Made by a program: the position numbers and the translations under genes. Positions 8,688 through 16,614 of a stretch of 46,515 bases of DNA are shown here, one piece after another. This DNA is from Kutzneria sp. 744 (GTDB lineage Bacteria; Actinomycetota; Actinomycetes; Mycobacteriales; Pseudonocardiaceae). Numbering within the stretch: the stretch's first letter is position 1; each line of letters begins with the position of its first letter. Location: contig NZ_KK037166.1 in the NCBI RefSeq assembly GCF_000568255.1, forward strand, positions 5,753,674-5,800,188, written 5' to 3'. The notes beneath the pieces are model-generated. The model searched no databases and was not told the DNA's origin. It saw nothing but the letters and a program-made list of their open reading frames with translations.

Positions 8688-8693
8688 ACCCTA
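8688..8693 (-). promoter_or_regulatory. Putative leaderless -10 element (S49 peptidase)
   Basis: TAGGGT on the minus strand ends 8 bases before the ATG at 8679. No Shine-Dalgarno lies between. Confidence 0.4.
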
Positions 8694-8728
8694 CGCGTGA
8701 ACAGTGTTCAACGGGCGGCTGTGCGCCG

Positions 8729-10000
8729 TCAGCGAACCGGGCTCAGCCGGACCCGCCGGTCGTCCGGGCCGGGGCCCTCGTCGGCGGGGTCGTCCGGCAC
8801 CACGGCCAGCACCGGCCGCACGCCGGGGCTGAACTTGGGCACCCGCATGGTGACCTTCATGCCGGCGTCCGGGGCCGTCTCGACCATCAGGGCGTAGTCC
8901 TCGCCGAACACCGTGCGCATGCGGTTGTTGATGTTGCCGATGCCGACGTGCGCGCCGGACTTGTGGGCGTCCTTGAGGTCGTCGAGCAGCAGGTCGGCGT
9001 CCATCCCGACGCCGTCGTCCTCGACGCTGATCAGCGCCTCGCTGCCGTTGTCCTGGGCGATGATGGTGACGGTGCCGCCGCCGGGCTTGTTGGCCAGGCC
9101 GTGCTGCACGGCGTTCTCGACCAGCGGCTGGAGCACCAGGAACGGCACGACCACGTTGAGCACCTCGGGCGAGATGCGCAGCCGCACGGACAGCCGCTCG
9201 TTGTAGCGGGCCCGCTGGATGGTCAGGTACCGGTCGATGTTGCGCAGCTCCTCGGCCAGCGTGGTGAACAGCCCGTTGGCCCGGAAGGAGTAGCGGGTGA
9301 ACTCGGCGAACTCCTGGAGCAGCTCGCGGGCGTGCTCCGGGTCGGTCCGCACCAGCGAGCTGATGGCGTTGAGGGCGTTGTAGACGAAGTGCGGGGAGAT
9401 CTGCGCGCGCAGGGCCTTGACCTCGGCCTGGGCCAGCCGCTGCCGGGACTCCTGGAGCTCGCCCAGCTCAAGCTCGGTGCAGACGAAGCGGGCCACCTCC
9501 TGGGACATCCGGTAGAGCCGCTTGCTGCCGACGCCGCCCACGATGATCAGCGCGCCGCGGGTCCGGGACTCCACGATCAGCGGCACGATCACCGCCTGGC
9601 GCATCTTGCAGTTGCCCTTGTCGACGCACTCCAGCTCGTCGTGCTCGACGAACTCCTTGCGCTCGCCGCTGATCGCCTTGACGATCGCGTCCTGGAGGTC
9701 GACGTAGTGCTCGTTGGCGTCGCCGTCCCAGGACAGCAGCGCGCCCCGCTCGTCGGTCATGCCGACCGCGACGCACTTGAGCAGCTCGACCAGGTTCTTG
9801 CACGCCTTGTCGGCGGCGTCGGGGGTCAACCCGTCCCGCAGGTCCGGCGCGGCCTTGGACATGCGGTGCAGCGCGTCGGCGACGGCTTCGTCGACCGACG
9901 TGCTGACCCGACGCGCCCGGCACAGCAGAACGAACAGCCCGAGCACGGCGAGCGTCGCGATGATGCCGAGCACTGTTTGCTCGGTCAGGAGCTCGACCAC
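8729..10000 (-). CDS. LytS-type sensor histidine kinase
   Basis: A 423-residue protein with one N-terminal membrane helix (about residues 9-27), a GAF-like sensor region (about 60-180) with cysteines in the ECVDKGNCKMRQAVIVPL stretch typical of LytS proteins, and the His_kinase domain with phospho-acceptor His204 in ISPHFVYNALNAISSL. The HATPase domain follows, with LVENAVQHGL and SVEDDGVGMD. The short membrane part suggests a cytosolic ligand rather than an extracellular one. It is divergent from lutA with 130 bases between, and points toward the peptidase, LytTR regulator and symporter. It is very probably the partner of the regulator at 6819. Confidence 0.92.
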   Translation of the reverse strand: MVELLTEQTVLGIIATLAVLGLFVLLCRARRVSTSVDEAVADALHRMSKAAPDLRDGLTPDAADKACKNLVELLKCVAVGMTDERGALLSWDGDANEHYVDLQDAIVKAISGERKEFVEHDELECVDKGNCKMRQAVIVPLIVESRTRGALIIVGGVGSKRLYRMSQEVARFVCTELELGELQESRQRLAQAEVKALRAQISPHFVYNALNAISSLVRTDPEHARELLQEFAEFTRYSFRANGLFTTLAEELRNIDRYLTIQRARYNERLSVRLRISPEVLNVVVPFLVLQPLVENAVQHGLANKPGGGTVTIIAQDNGSEALISVEDDGVGMDADLLLDDLKDAHKSGAHVGIGNINNRMRTVFGEDYALMVETAPDAGMKVTMRVPKFSPGVRPVLAVVPDDPADEGPGPDDRRVRLSPVR

Positions 10001-10040
10001 CCCGCAATGCTCCGCCGAACAGGGCCGATGGGCAAGCTCT

Positions 10041-10053
10041 CGTCAGGCTGACG
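10041..10053. promoter_or_regulatory. Perfect dyad between lytS-like and lutA genes, candidate operator
   Basis: CGTCA-GGC-TGACG is a perfect inverted repeat with 5-base arms in the 130-base divergent gap. A looser pair, TCGTCG (10061-10066) and CGACGA (10089-10094), follows. Position suggests a regulator site for one or both promoters, but the binding protein is unknown. Confidence 0.4.
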
Positions 10054-10130
10054 GCCGGGCTCGTCGGTGAACGGTCCACTACCGGCAGCGACGAGTAGAC
10101 ATCCGATGAATCACCAGGCAGGGTGGTCGC

Positions 10131-10862
10131 GTGCCAGCTCCACGTGTAGGCCTGTTCGCCACCTGCCTGACCGACACGTTCTATCCGTCGACGGCCCGCG
10201 CGGTGCTCCGGCTGCTGGAGCGACTCGGCTGCGACGTCGACTTCCCGATGGACCAAACCTGTTGCGGCCAGATGCACTACAACACCGGATACCGCGAAGA
10301 GGCGCGCTCACTGGCGTCGAAGTACGCCGGCGTGTTCGCCGGCTACGACGCGATCGTGGCGCCGTCCGGGTCGTGCGGCGGCATGGTGCGGGAGATCCAT
10401 CCCGAGCTGCACGGGTCATCCGATGCCTTCGCCCGCACGTACGAGTTGTCGGAATTCCTGGTCGACGTGCTCGGTGTGACGGATGTCGGCGCCTACTTCC
10501 CGCACCGGGTGACCTATCACCCCACCTGCCACTCGCTGCGGATGCTGGGCGTCGGCGACAAGCCGCTGCAACTGCTGCGCTCCGTGCGGGGCCTGGACCT
10601 GGTGGAACTGCCGGAGGCGGAGACGTGCTGCGGCTTCGGCGGCACCTTTGCCGTGAAGAACGCCGACACCTCGACGGCCATGCTCGGCGACAAGATGCGC
10701 TGTGTGCTCAACACCGGCGCCGAAGTGCTGTGCGCCGGCGACAACTCGTGCCTGATGCACATCGGCGGCGGCCTGTCCCGGCTGCGCACCGGCGTGCGGA
10801 CCGTCCACCTGGCGGAAATCCTGGCCAGCACCGAGGAGGAGCCGTGGGCAGCAACCCCGTGA
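10131..10862 (+). CDS. lutA: Lactate utilization protein A, (Fe-S)-binding subunit
   Basis: A 243-residue protein from GTG 10131. It contains the two CCG-type cysteine motifs of LutA/GlpC-like proteins: DQTCCGQMHYNTGY and EAETCCGFGGTFAVKN, with TYHPTCHSLR preceding the second. LutABC oxidises L-lactate to pyruvate in place of a flavin lactate dehydrogenase. It heads a tight lutA-lutB-lutC operon; the lutB start lies 19 bases inside its 3' end. Confidence 0.93.
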   Translation: MPAPRVGLFATCLTDTFYPSTARAVLRLLERLGCDVDFPMDQTCCGQMHYNTGYREEARSLASKYAGVFAGYDAIVAPSGSCGGMVREIHPELHGSSDAFARTYELSEFLVDVLGVTDVGAYFPHRVTYHPTCHSLRMLGVGDKPLQLLRSVRGLDLVELPEAETCCGFGGTFAVKNADTSTAMLGDKMRCVLNTGAEVLCAGDNSCLMHIGGGLSRLRTGVRTVHLAEILASTEEEPWAATP

Positions 10863-12265
10863 CCTGGCTGGGCAGCCCGGTTTTCCCCAAGGCCGCCAAG
10901 GCAGCGCTGGCCGACACCCAGCTGCGCCGCAACCTGCGCAAGGCCACCCACACCATCCGGGACAAGCGCGCCAAGGCCGTGGCCGAACTGCCCGACTGGG
11001 AACAGCTTCGGCGGGCCGGCGAGGCGATCAAGGACGACGTTCTGTCCAATTTGGACACTTACCTGGAACGGATCGAGGCCGCCGTCACGGCCCGCGGCGG
11101 GATCGTGCACTGGGCGCTGGATGCCCATGAGGCCAACGAAATCGTGCTGCGGCTGGCCCGCGAGGCCGGCACCGACGAGGTGGTCAAGGTCAAGTCCATG
11201 GCCACCGCCGAGATCGGGCTCAACGAGGCACTGGAGGCCGGCGGCATTCGGGCCGTGGAGACCGACCTCGCCGAGCTGATCGTCCAGCTGGGCAACGACC
11301 GGCCGTCGCACATCCTGGTGCCGGCCATCCACCGGAACCGTTCGGAGATCAAGGAGATCTTCCAGCGGGAGATGGCCGAGAAGCCCGCCTCCGACGAGCC
11401 TCGCGACCTGGCCGAGGCGGCCCGGCGGCACCTCCGGCGCAAGTTCCTGTTGGCCCGCGTGGCCGTGTCGGGGGCGAACTTCGGCGTCGCCGACACCGGC
11501 TCGATCGTGGTGGTGGAGTCCGAGGGCAACGGACGGATGTGCCTGACCCTGCCGGAAGTGCTGATCACCGTGATGGGCATCGAGAAGCTGGTGCCGACCT
11601 GGCGGGACCTCGAGGTGTTCCTCCAGCTGCTGCCCCGGTCCTCGACCGCGGAGCGGATGAACCCGTACACCTCGGTCTGGACCGGCGTCACGCCCGGCGA
11701 CGGCCCGCAGCAGTTCCACCTGGTGCTGCTGGACAACGGCCGCACCGACGCGCTGGCCGACCGGGTCGGGCGGCAGGCGCTGCGCTGCATCCGGTGCTCG
11801 GCCTGCCTGAACGTCTGCCCGGTGTACGAGCGGACCGGCGGCCAGGCCTACGGCTCGGTGTATCCCGGGCCGATCGGCGCGATCCTGTCGCCGCAACTGG
11901 TCAACGACATGCACGACAAGCAGGCGGCGTCGCTGCCGTACGCGTCCTCGCTGTGCGGCGCCTGCTACGAGGTGTGCCCGGTGCGGATCAACATCCCGGA
12001 GGTGCTGGTGCACCTGCGGGCCGAGGCCGTCGAGGCCAAGGGCCGCACCCCGGAGTCGGTCGGCATGGCCGCCCTGGGCTGGATCTTCAACGACGCTCGG
12101 CGGTACGAGAACGCCCAGAAGGTCGGTTCGCTGGCCCGGCACCTGGCTCCGTCCGGGCGGATCAGCAGCCTGCCGTGGCCCGGCTCGAAGTGGACGTCCG
12201 CCCGTGACGTGCCGACGCCGCCGGCCGAGTCGTTCCGGACGTGGTGGAGGAAGAACCGTGGCTGA
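10844..12265 (+). CDS. lutB: Lactate utilization protein B, iron-sulfur LUD subunit
   Basis: 473 residues from GTG 10844, preceded by GAGGAGGA at ideal spacing; the frame is open far upstream but that stretch is lutA in another frame. The N-terminal LUD domain contains GGIVHWALDAHEANEIV and NFGVADTGSIVVVESEGNGRM. The C-terminus carries two [4Fe-4S] motifs: C315-IRC-SAC-LNVCP and a second cluster CGACYEVCPVRINIPE. This subunit passes electrons during lactate oxidation. It overlaps lutC by 8 bases. Confidence 0.95.
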   Translation: MGSNPVTWLGSPVFPKAAKAALADTQLRRNLRKATHTIRDKRAKAVAELPDWEQLRRAGEAIKDDVLSNLDTYLERIEAAVTARGGIVHWALDAHEANEIVLRLAREAGTDEVVKVKSMATAEIGLNEALEAGGIRAVETDLAELIVQLGNDRPSHILVPAIHRNRSEIKEIFQREMAEKPASDEPRDLAEAARRHLRRKFLLARVAVSGANFGVADTGSIVVVESEGNGRMCLTLPEVLITVMGIEKLVPTWRDLEVFLQLLPRSSTAERMNPYTSVWTGVTPGDGPQQFHLVLLDNGRTDALADRVGRQALRCIRCSACLNVCPVYERTGGQAYGSVYPGPIGAILSPQLVNDMHDKQAASLPYASSLCGACYEVCPVRINIPEVLVHLRAEAVEAKGRTPESVGMAALGWIFNDARRYENAQKVGSLARHLAPSGRISSLPWPGSKWTSARDVPTPPAESFRTWWRKNRG

Positions 12266-12875
12266 CACTCGTTCGGTGGTTCTCGGCCGCATCCGCCGCG
12301 CCCTGGCGGACCGGCCCTCGGTCGAGGCGATCCCCCGCGACTACGACCTGAGCCGGCCCCTCGGCGACCTGGTGGAGCTGGCGGCCGAGCGGATCGCCGA
12401 CTACCGCGCCGAGGTGCACCAGGTGGCGTCGGCCGACGTGCCGGCGAAAATCGCTTCGTTGCTGGCGGCCCGGGGCGCGACCCGAATGGTCGGACCTGTC
12501 GACCTGCCGTCGAGCTGGCGGGTTGACGGCGCGGAATGGCTCATCGACTCACCGTCACTGTCGATCGATCAATTGGACGGCGCCGACGGTGTGCTGACCG
12601 GTTGCGCGGTGGCCATCGCCGAGACCGGCACCCTCGTTCTGGACGGCGGCGAGGCCCAGGGCCGGCGGGCGCTGACCCTCGTGCCGGACTACCACCTGTG
12701 CGTGGTGCGGACCGACCAGATCGTCGGCATCGTGCCCGAGGCGCTGGCCCGGCTGGAGCCGACGCGGCCGCTGACCTTCATCAGCGGACCCTCCGCGACC
12801 AGCGACATCGAGCTGGACCGGGTGGAAGGCGTGCACGGTCCGAGGACCCTGCACGTGATCATCGCCGTTACTTGA
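12258..12875 (+). CDS. lutC: Lactate utilization protein C (LUD domain)
   Basis: 205 residues from GTG 12258, with GGAGGAAG just upstream inside lutB. It has the short LutC form of the LUD domain: LTGCAVAIAETGTLVLDGG and LVPDYHLCVVRTDQIVG, ending SGPSATSDIELDRVEGVHGPRTLHVII, which is characteristic of LutC. It completes the lactate-oxidising complex. Its 3' end overlaps the convergent DNA glycosylase gene by 8 bases. Confidence 0.94.
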   Translation: MADTRSVVLGRIRRALADRPSVEAIPRDYDLSRPLGDLVELAAERIADYRAEVHQVASADVPAKIASLLAARGATRMVGPVDLPSSWRVDGAEWLIDSPSLSIDQLDGADGVLTGCAVAIAETGTLVLDGGEAQGRRALTLVPDYHLCVVRTDQIVGIVPEALARLEPTRPLTFISGPSATSDIELDRVEGVHGPRTLHVIIAVT

Positions 12876-13731
12876 TCAGCCTCGACAACCGGCGGTCGGC
12901 CAGGGGCTTGCCGCCGGTCTGGCAGGTCGGGCAGTACTGGAACGACTTGTCGGCGAAGGAGACCTCGCGGACGGTGTCGCCGCAGACCGGGCAGGGCAGA
13001 CCGGTGCGGGCGTGGACCCGCAGCCCGGAGCGCTTCTCGCCCTTGAGGGTGGCCGAGCCCTGCCCGACGGAGCGGGTGACGGCGTCGGTGAGCACGCTGT
13101 GCAACGCGGCGTGCAGGCGGTCCAGCGCGTTGGCGTCGAGCTTGCCGGCGGTGGCGTAGGGCGAGAGCTGCGCGGTGTGCATGATCTCGTCGGAGTAGGC
13201 GTTGCCCACGCCAGCCAGCAGGGTCTGGTCGGTCAGGGCCGTCTTCAACCGCTCGGTGCGGCCCTTGAGCAGGGCGGCGAGCGTGTCCCGGTCCAGCGAC
13301 AGGGCGTCCGGGCCGAGGCGGGCGATGCTGGGCACCTCGGCCGGATCCTTGACGATCCAGACGGCCAGGCCCTTCTTGGTGCCGGCCTCCGTGAGATCGA
13401 AGCCCGGCCCCTGTCCCGGCGGTCCGAGGTGCACGCGCAGGGCCAGCGGCCCCTTGCCGGGCTTGGGCGGGGCGGCGGACAGCGTGTTGGCCCAGCGCAG
13501 CCAGCCGGCGCGGGCCAGGTGCACGATCAGGTGCAGCCCGTCGCAGTCCAGGTCCAGGTGCTTGCCGTGCCGACCCGCGCCGGTGACCTCGCGGCCGTGC
13601 AGGTCGGTCCAGGGCGGGCTGGCGGTCTTGAGCACCGACAGGGACGCCACGTCGACCCGCGCCACCGTGCGGCCGACAGCGTGCTCGCGCAGGTGGTGCG
13701 CGAGCGCTTCGACCTCCGGCAGTTCAGGCAA
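12868..13731 (-). CDS. Fpg/Nei-family DNA glycosylase
   Basis: A 287-residue protein starting with TTG (MPELPEVE). The Pro2 nucleophile and Glu3 follow the initiator. The helix-two-turn-helix segment contains LLAGVGNAYSDEI and the C-terminal zinc finger is CPVCG...YCPTCQTGGK. This family excises oxidised bases and nicks the abasic site. The substitution around the usual QGG sequence (QTGGKPLADRR) and the WIVKDPAEVPSIARLGPDAL core resemble the actinobacterial Nei2/Fpg-like group rather than classical MutM, but the exact subfamily cannot be fixed here. Three bases separate it from the upstream membrane-protein stop. Confidence 0.9.
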   Translation of the reverse strand: MPELPEVEALAHHLREHAVGRTVARVDVASLSVLKTASPPWTDLHGREVTGAGRHGKHLDLDCDGLHLIVHLARAGWLRWANTLSAAPPKPGKGPLALRVHLGPPGQGPGFDLTEAGTKKGLAVWIVKDPAEVPSIARLGPDALSLDRDTLAALLKGRTERLKTALTDQTLLAGVGNAYSDEIMHTAQLSPYATAGKLDANALDRLHAALHSVLTDAVTRSVGQGSATLKGEKRSGLRVHARTGLPCPVCGDTVREVSFADKSFQYCPTCQTGGKPLADRRLSRLIK

Positions 13732-13734
13732 GTG

Positions 13735-14175
13735 CTAGTCCACTGGTTGCAGCGGCCCGTCCACGTTGGGCAGGGAGTACACCTCGATGTTACGCGCGAC
13801 CTTGCTGGTCTCCTGGCGCACGTTGAACACGCCGCGCACGGTGCCGACCCAGCGCTCCGGCGGGTGTTCGTCCAGGTCACCCGGCGTCTCGGCGACGATC
13901 GTCCACGGGCGACGCAGCGCCCACCGGGCCGGGAAGAACAGGAACAGCAGCACCAGCGCGAGGATCAGCCACCCCGGCACGACCACACCCGTCGGCCGCC
14001 AGACCAGCAGCACGATGGTGAGGATGACCAGGATCGAGATCATGCCGATGCCTGGCCCGTGGCCGCCGGCCACGTCGTGCTCGAAGTCGTCGGCGCCATC
14101 CATGTTCGCCCACGACATGCGACCCCGCACGGTCCACATCCTGCCGTCGGCGCCACGCACCAACCGCGTCATCAC
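13735..14175 (-). CDS. Conserved two-helix membrane protein (possibly DUF983-like)
   Basis: 146 residues. Two adjacent hydrophobic segments, GMISILVILTIVLLVW and GWLILALVLLFLFFPARWAL, are joined by a short basic loop. A soluble tail follows with ERWVGTVRGVFNVRQETSKVARNIEVYSLPNVDGPLQPVD. It is directly upstream of the DNA glycosylase on the same strand, three bases away, so likely co-transcribed. Two start codons (residues 1 and 2) are adjacent. I do not recognise a function. Confidence 0.7.
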   Translation of the reverse strand: MMTRLVRGADGRMWTVRGRMSWANMDGADDFEHDVAGGHGPGIGMISILVILTIVLLVWRPTGVVVPGWLILALVLLFLFFPARWALRRPWTIVAETPGDLDEHPPERWVGTVRGVFNVRQETSKVARNIEVYSLPNVDGPLQPVD

Positions 14176-14272
14176 CGCCTCCTCGCGATCGCGAACCGGT
14201 CACCGAAGCGTCTGTTCACGGTATCGCGGCGGGACTGGACCCGGCGGGTGAACCTGTGCACCCGGCAATTGT

Positions 14273-14303
14273 GACGGTTCGGAACCGTCCCCGCTCAGCG
14301 GGG
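14273..14303. terminator. Tandem hairpins at the end of the ECF gene
   Basis: A perfect dyad ACGGTTC-G-GAACCGT (14274-14288) is followed by CCCCGCT-C-AGCGGGG (14289-14303), whose loop contains the stop of the ECF gene. They lie between two same-strand genes, so they could terminate the ECF transcript, although no T-run follows; an operator role is the alternative. Confidence 0.4.
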
Positions 14304-15791
14304 CTTTCGCGACGTGGTCGGGCCGGCCGCGGTGTCGGCCGGGGCGCTGGTCACGGCGGGTTTGGTCGTGGTGGTGGTGGTGGTGGTGGTCGGCGTGACC
14401 GGGCCCGAGGACTGCGGCGGCTTCTTCGGCGCCGTGGTGGTGGACGGCGAGGTCTTGATCGGCGCGCTGGGGTCGGACGGGGTCGAGCTCTGCAGCGCGA
14501 TCGTCGGCCCGTTTTCGGTGCTGCTGGCCACCGGGTCGTCCAGCACGCGGCCGCTGGTGTCGACCGGCGCGGTCGACGTGGCGCTGGCCTCGATCGGGTC
14601 GGGGGCGCCGGTCTGCGACGGCGGCGCCGGCCGGCCGACGCCGTTGTGGTCGGGCCGCTTGCCGAAGAACGCCGTCTTCGCGCCCTCGGCCGCCTGGAAC
14701 TTGCCGCCTGTGGGCTGGCCGCTGGCGAAAGTGCTGGTCGGGATGGGCGCCGTGCCGCTCTGGCCGTTGGCGGCGCTCGGCTGGCCCGGCGACGGCGCGC
14801 AGTAGGTCGAGACGACCTGGTGGTCGCTGGGGTTGGGCAGCGCCTCGTGCACGTGCGACAGCCACGGGCCGATGGCGATGCCGAAGACACCGACGGCGGC
14901 AACGGAGCTGGCGGTCAGCGCGAGCTTGACGCGCGTCGCCAGCAAGGCGCCCTTGCCGGCCAGGGCCGCACCGAAACCGCTTCCCGTAGCGGTGTGGGCG
15001 GCGAACGCGGCCGTCGCGCCGAGGCCGACCGTCGGCACCAGCAGGCCGGCGTGCGCACGCAGCGCGGAGCACACCTCGCGCAGCTCGCCCTGCAACGTCT
15101 TGCACTGAACACAGCCGCGCAGGTGCGCCTTGATCCGGCGGCCTTCGAGGCCCTTCACGGTGCCCGCGGTGTAACCGCCGAGCTTCTCCCGCACCGACTG
15201 GCAGGCCGTCGCGCCGAGATCCTGGGTCAGGTGGGCCTGGAGGTAGGCCGCACGCAGGCCGTCACGGGCGCGTCGGGCCAGGGCTGCGGTGGCGTTGGCG
15301 CTCAGGCCGAAATGCGGCGCGACCACCGCCGGCCGCTCGCCCTCCACCTCGACCTGCCACAGGACCGTCCGCCAGCGCTCCGGCAGGCTGGTGAACGCCT
15401 GCGTGATCAGCGTGCTCTCGGCCAGCCGCGACGAGTTGTCCGCGTACGGCTCCGCCCGGCGGTCCAGCTCCGCGTCCTCCACCGGCACGTCACGGCGACG
15501 GGCGCTCCACTCCCACGACACCCGGCGGGCCACCGTCAGCAGGTAGGTCCGAACGTGGTCGGTCGGGCCGTTGCCTCGGCGCACCGCCTGCAACACCCGG
15601 AAGAAGGCCTCCGCGGTGAGGTCGTCCGCCTCCGCCGCGTCCCGCACCTGCTGCATCGCGAACCGGCGGACGGCGTCCGCGTGCCGCGAGAACAGCTGGC
15701 CGAAGGCGCTGTCGTCACCGGCACGAAGTCTGTCGAGCAGGGCTTGGTCGTCATCGGCGCCCGCCGACACCGGGCGGCTGAACTCTGCCAT
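14295..15791 (-). CDS. ECF sigma factor fused to zinc-finger/membrane anti-sigma-like tail
   Basis: 498 residues from ATG 15791, preceded by a G-rich Shine-Dalgarno; a start at 15842 is possible but less likely. Sigma region 2 (about residues 17-85) contains SRHADAVRRFAMQQV and AEADDLTAEAFFRVLQAV. Region 4 (about 125-180) contains SLPERWRTVLWQVEVEG and the helix-turn-helix LSANATAALARRARDGL. Then comes an HxxxCxxC zinc-binding motif (H223-LRG-C227-VQ-C230) as in zf-HC2 anti-sigma domains. A hydrophobic stretch (VKLALTASSVAAVGVFGIAIGPWL) and a Ser/Thr/Pro-rich tail with a ten-Thr run end the protein. Such fusions carry their own regulator and are probably membrane-held. Confidence 0.88.
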   Translation of the reverse strand: MAEFSRPVSAGADDDQALLDRLRAGDDSAFGQLFSRHADAVRRFAMQQVRDAAEADDLTAEAFFRVLQAVRRGNGPTDHVRTYLLTVARRVSWEWSARRRDVPVEDAELDRRAEPYADNSSRLAESTLITQAFTSLPERWRTVLWQVEVEGERPAVVAPHFGLSANATAALARRARDGLRAAYLQAHLTQDLGATACQSVREKLGGYTAGTVKGLEGRRIKAHLRGCVQCKTLQGELREVCSALRAHAGLLVPTVGLGATAAFAAHTATGSGFGAALAGKGALLATRVKLALTASSVAAVGVFGIAIGPWLSHVHEALPNPSDHQVVSTYCAPSPGQPSAANGQSGTAPIPTSTFASGQPTGGKFQAAEGAKTAFFGKRPDHNGVGRPAPPSQTGAPDPIEASATSTAPVDTSGRVLDDPVASSTENGPTIALQSSTPSDPSAPIKTSPSTTTAPKKPPQSSGPVTPTTTTTTTTTKPAVTSAPADTAAGPTTSRKPR

Positions 15792-15850
15792 CCCCCGCCC
15801 CCTCCCCAGCCGACGCCACCGAGTGGGTGACGATAATCCCACGAACAGGT

Positions 15851-15865
15851 GTAACCAAACGTAAC
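15851..15865. promoter_or_regulatory. GTAAC direct repeat upstream of ECF gene
   Basis: GTAAC-CAAAC-GTAAC lies in the 241-base divergent gap, about 60 bases upstream of the ECF start. It could be part of a sigma-factor promoter or a regulator site. Nothing else in the gap is recognisable apart from the start-proximal elements of its two genes. Confidence 0.3.
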
Positions 15866-16020
15866 AGGATCAGGACAACCTGAGTCGTTCTTACAAGGTC
15901 GCCGACCGCCGTCGATACCGCCGATTGGCCTCAGCCAGCCGTAATAACGCCTGGTGTCGGACCGGTCACGGCTCGGCGTCAGCTGGTCACGGCCCGGTCC
16001 ACGCGGCCACCGGACTCCAG

Positions 16021-16026
16021 TAGCCT
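16021..16026 (+). promoter_or_regulatory. Putative leaderless -10 element (hypothetical gene at 16033)
   Basis: TAGCCT ends 6 bases before the GTG at 16033 and there is no Shine-Dalgarno. Confidence 0.4.
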
Positions 16027-16032
16027 TCACCC

Positions 16033-16419
16033 GTGGTGGAATGGCGTGGAGAAGCGTCGGCGCGGTTCCCCGAACTGCGTCCCTACCTCGAACGCGACTC
16101 CTGGTCCTGCCACGTCTTCCTGTTCGAGGTGCTGCAACTCGCCCTCGAAGCCCACCGCGCCGGCGACCAGGAGCTGCTCGCGAGGTCGTACGGCTTCGCC
16201 CGCTGGTGCTTCGAACAGCCCGGCCGGTTCCTGTCCAACGCCGCCGTCGTCAGCTTCTACGAACACGTCTTCGACGACTGGGACCTCCGCCACGACGTCG
16301 CCCGCCGGCTGCCCACCGAGGTCATGGCCCAGGTCCGCCCGCTCTGGGAGTGGCGCCTGCCCGCCGACAAGTTAGCCGAGGTCGACCGGCTGCTGGGGGT
16401 AGCGGACCACCCCGCTTGA
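16033..16419 (+). CDS. Conserved hypothetical protein
   Basis: A 128-residue soluble protein without signal peptide or membrane segment. It is rich in aromatic and acidic residues: DSWSCHVFLFEVLQLALEAH, YGFARWCFEQPGRF, VVSFYEHVFDDWDLR and PLWEWRLPADKLAEVDRLLG. The alternating helices look like a small all-helical domain. I do not recognise the family. A GTG start with a TAGCCT box 6 bases upstream suggests a leaderless mRNA. Its stop overlaps the apparent -35 of the tRNA-Gly promoter. Confidence 0.75.
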   Translation: MVEWRGEASARFPELRPYLERDSWSCHVFLFEVLQLALEAHRAGDQELLARSYGFARWCFEQPGRFLSNAAVVSFYEHVFDDWDLRHDVARRLPTEVMAQVRPLWEWRLPADKLAEVDRLLGVADHPA

Positions 16420-16446
16420 AAACCCCTACCGCCCATGGGATATGCT
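16416..16446 (+). promoter_or_regulatory. Promoter of tRNA-Gly
   Basis: TTGAAA (16416-16421) and TATGCT (16441-16446) are 19 bases apart and end 17 bases before the tRNA. The match to the housekeeping consensus is good for the hexamers, with a slightly long spacer. Confidence 0.5.
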
Positions 16447-16463
16447 GTGCGCAGCACGGCGTT

Positions 16464-16536
16464 GCGGACGTAGCGCAGTTGGTAGCGCATCACCTTGCCA
16501 AGGTGAGGGTCGCGAGTTCGAGTCTCGTCGTCCGCT
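16464..16536 (+). tRNA. tRNA-Gly (anticodon GCC)
   Basis: A 73-base cloverleaf. The acceptor arms GCGGACG (16464-16470) and CGTCCGC (16529-16535) pair fully. The anticodon stem TCACC/GGTGA encloses the loop TTGCCAA with anticodon GCC. The T-arm contains GTTCGAGTC. The discriminator is T and the 3' CCA is not encoded. A perfect terminator hairpin follows directly. No integrase or duplicated 3' end is visible, so this tRNA does not appear occupied by an element. Confidence 0.95.
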
Positions 16537-16543
16537 CGGGTCT

Positions 16544-16585
16544 GAGGGGCGTATATCCGCTGGAAAGCGCGGATATACGCCCCTC
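16544..16585 (+). terminator. Intrinsic terminator of tRNA-Gly
   Basis: A perfect 17-base inverted repeat (16544-16560 and 16569-16585) with an 8-base loop, followed by a T-rich stretch GCCGTTTGTTTT. The stem contains GTATATCC, making it unusually AT-rich at its centre for this genome. Confidence 0.85.
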
Positions 16586-16597
16586 GCCGTTTGTTTT

Positions 16598-16614
16598 GGG
16601 GGGCCGAGCCCCCC
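16598..16614. repeat. G/C-rich hairpin GGGGGGC-CGA-GCCCCCC
   Basis: A perfect 7-base stem directly after the T-rich tract of the tRNA terminator, itself followed by a C-run. It may be a second terminator or a dispersed intergenic repeat of the genome. The rest of the gap to 16745 shows no gene or clear signal. Confidence 0.4.

Noticed and set aside
14365-14395. GTG-repeat tract as a contingency microsatellite
   Set aside because: It encodes the poly-Thr stretch in the ECF tail. Mixed ACC/ACG codons and similar tracts in the chitinase linker suggest a protein feature.
16464-16585. Integration site of a mobile element at tRNA-Gly
   Set aside because: There is no integrase, no second copy of the tRNA 3' end and no mobile-element gene in the window. 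The repeat after the tRNA is a terminator.
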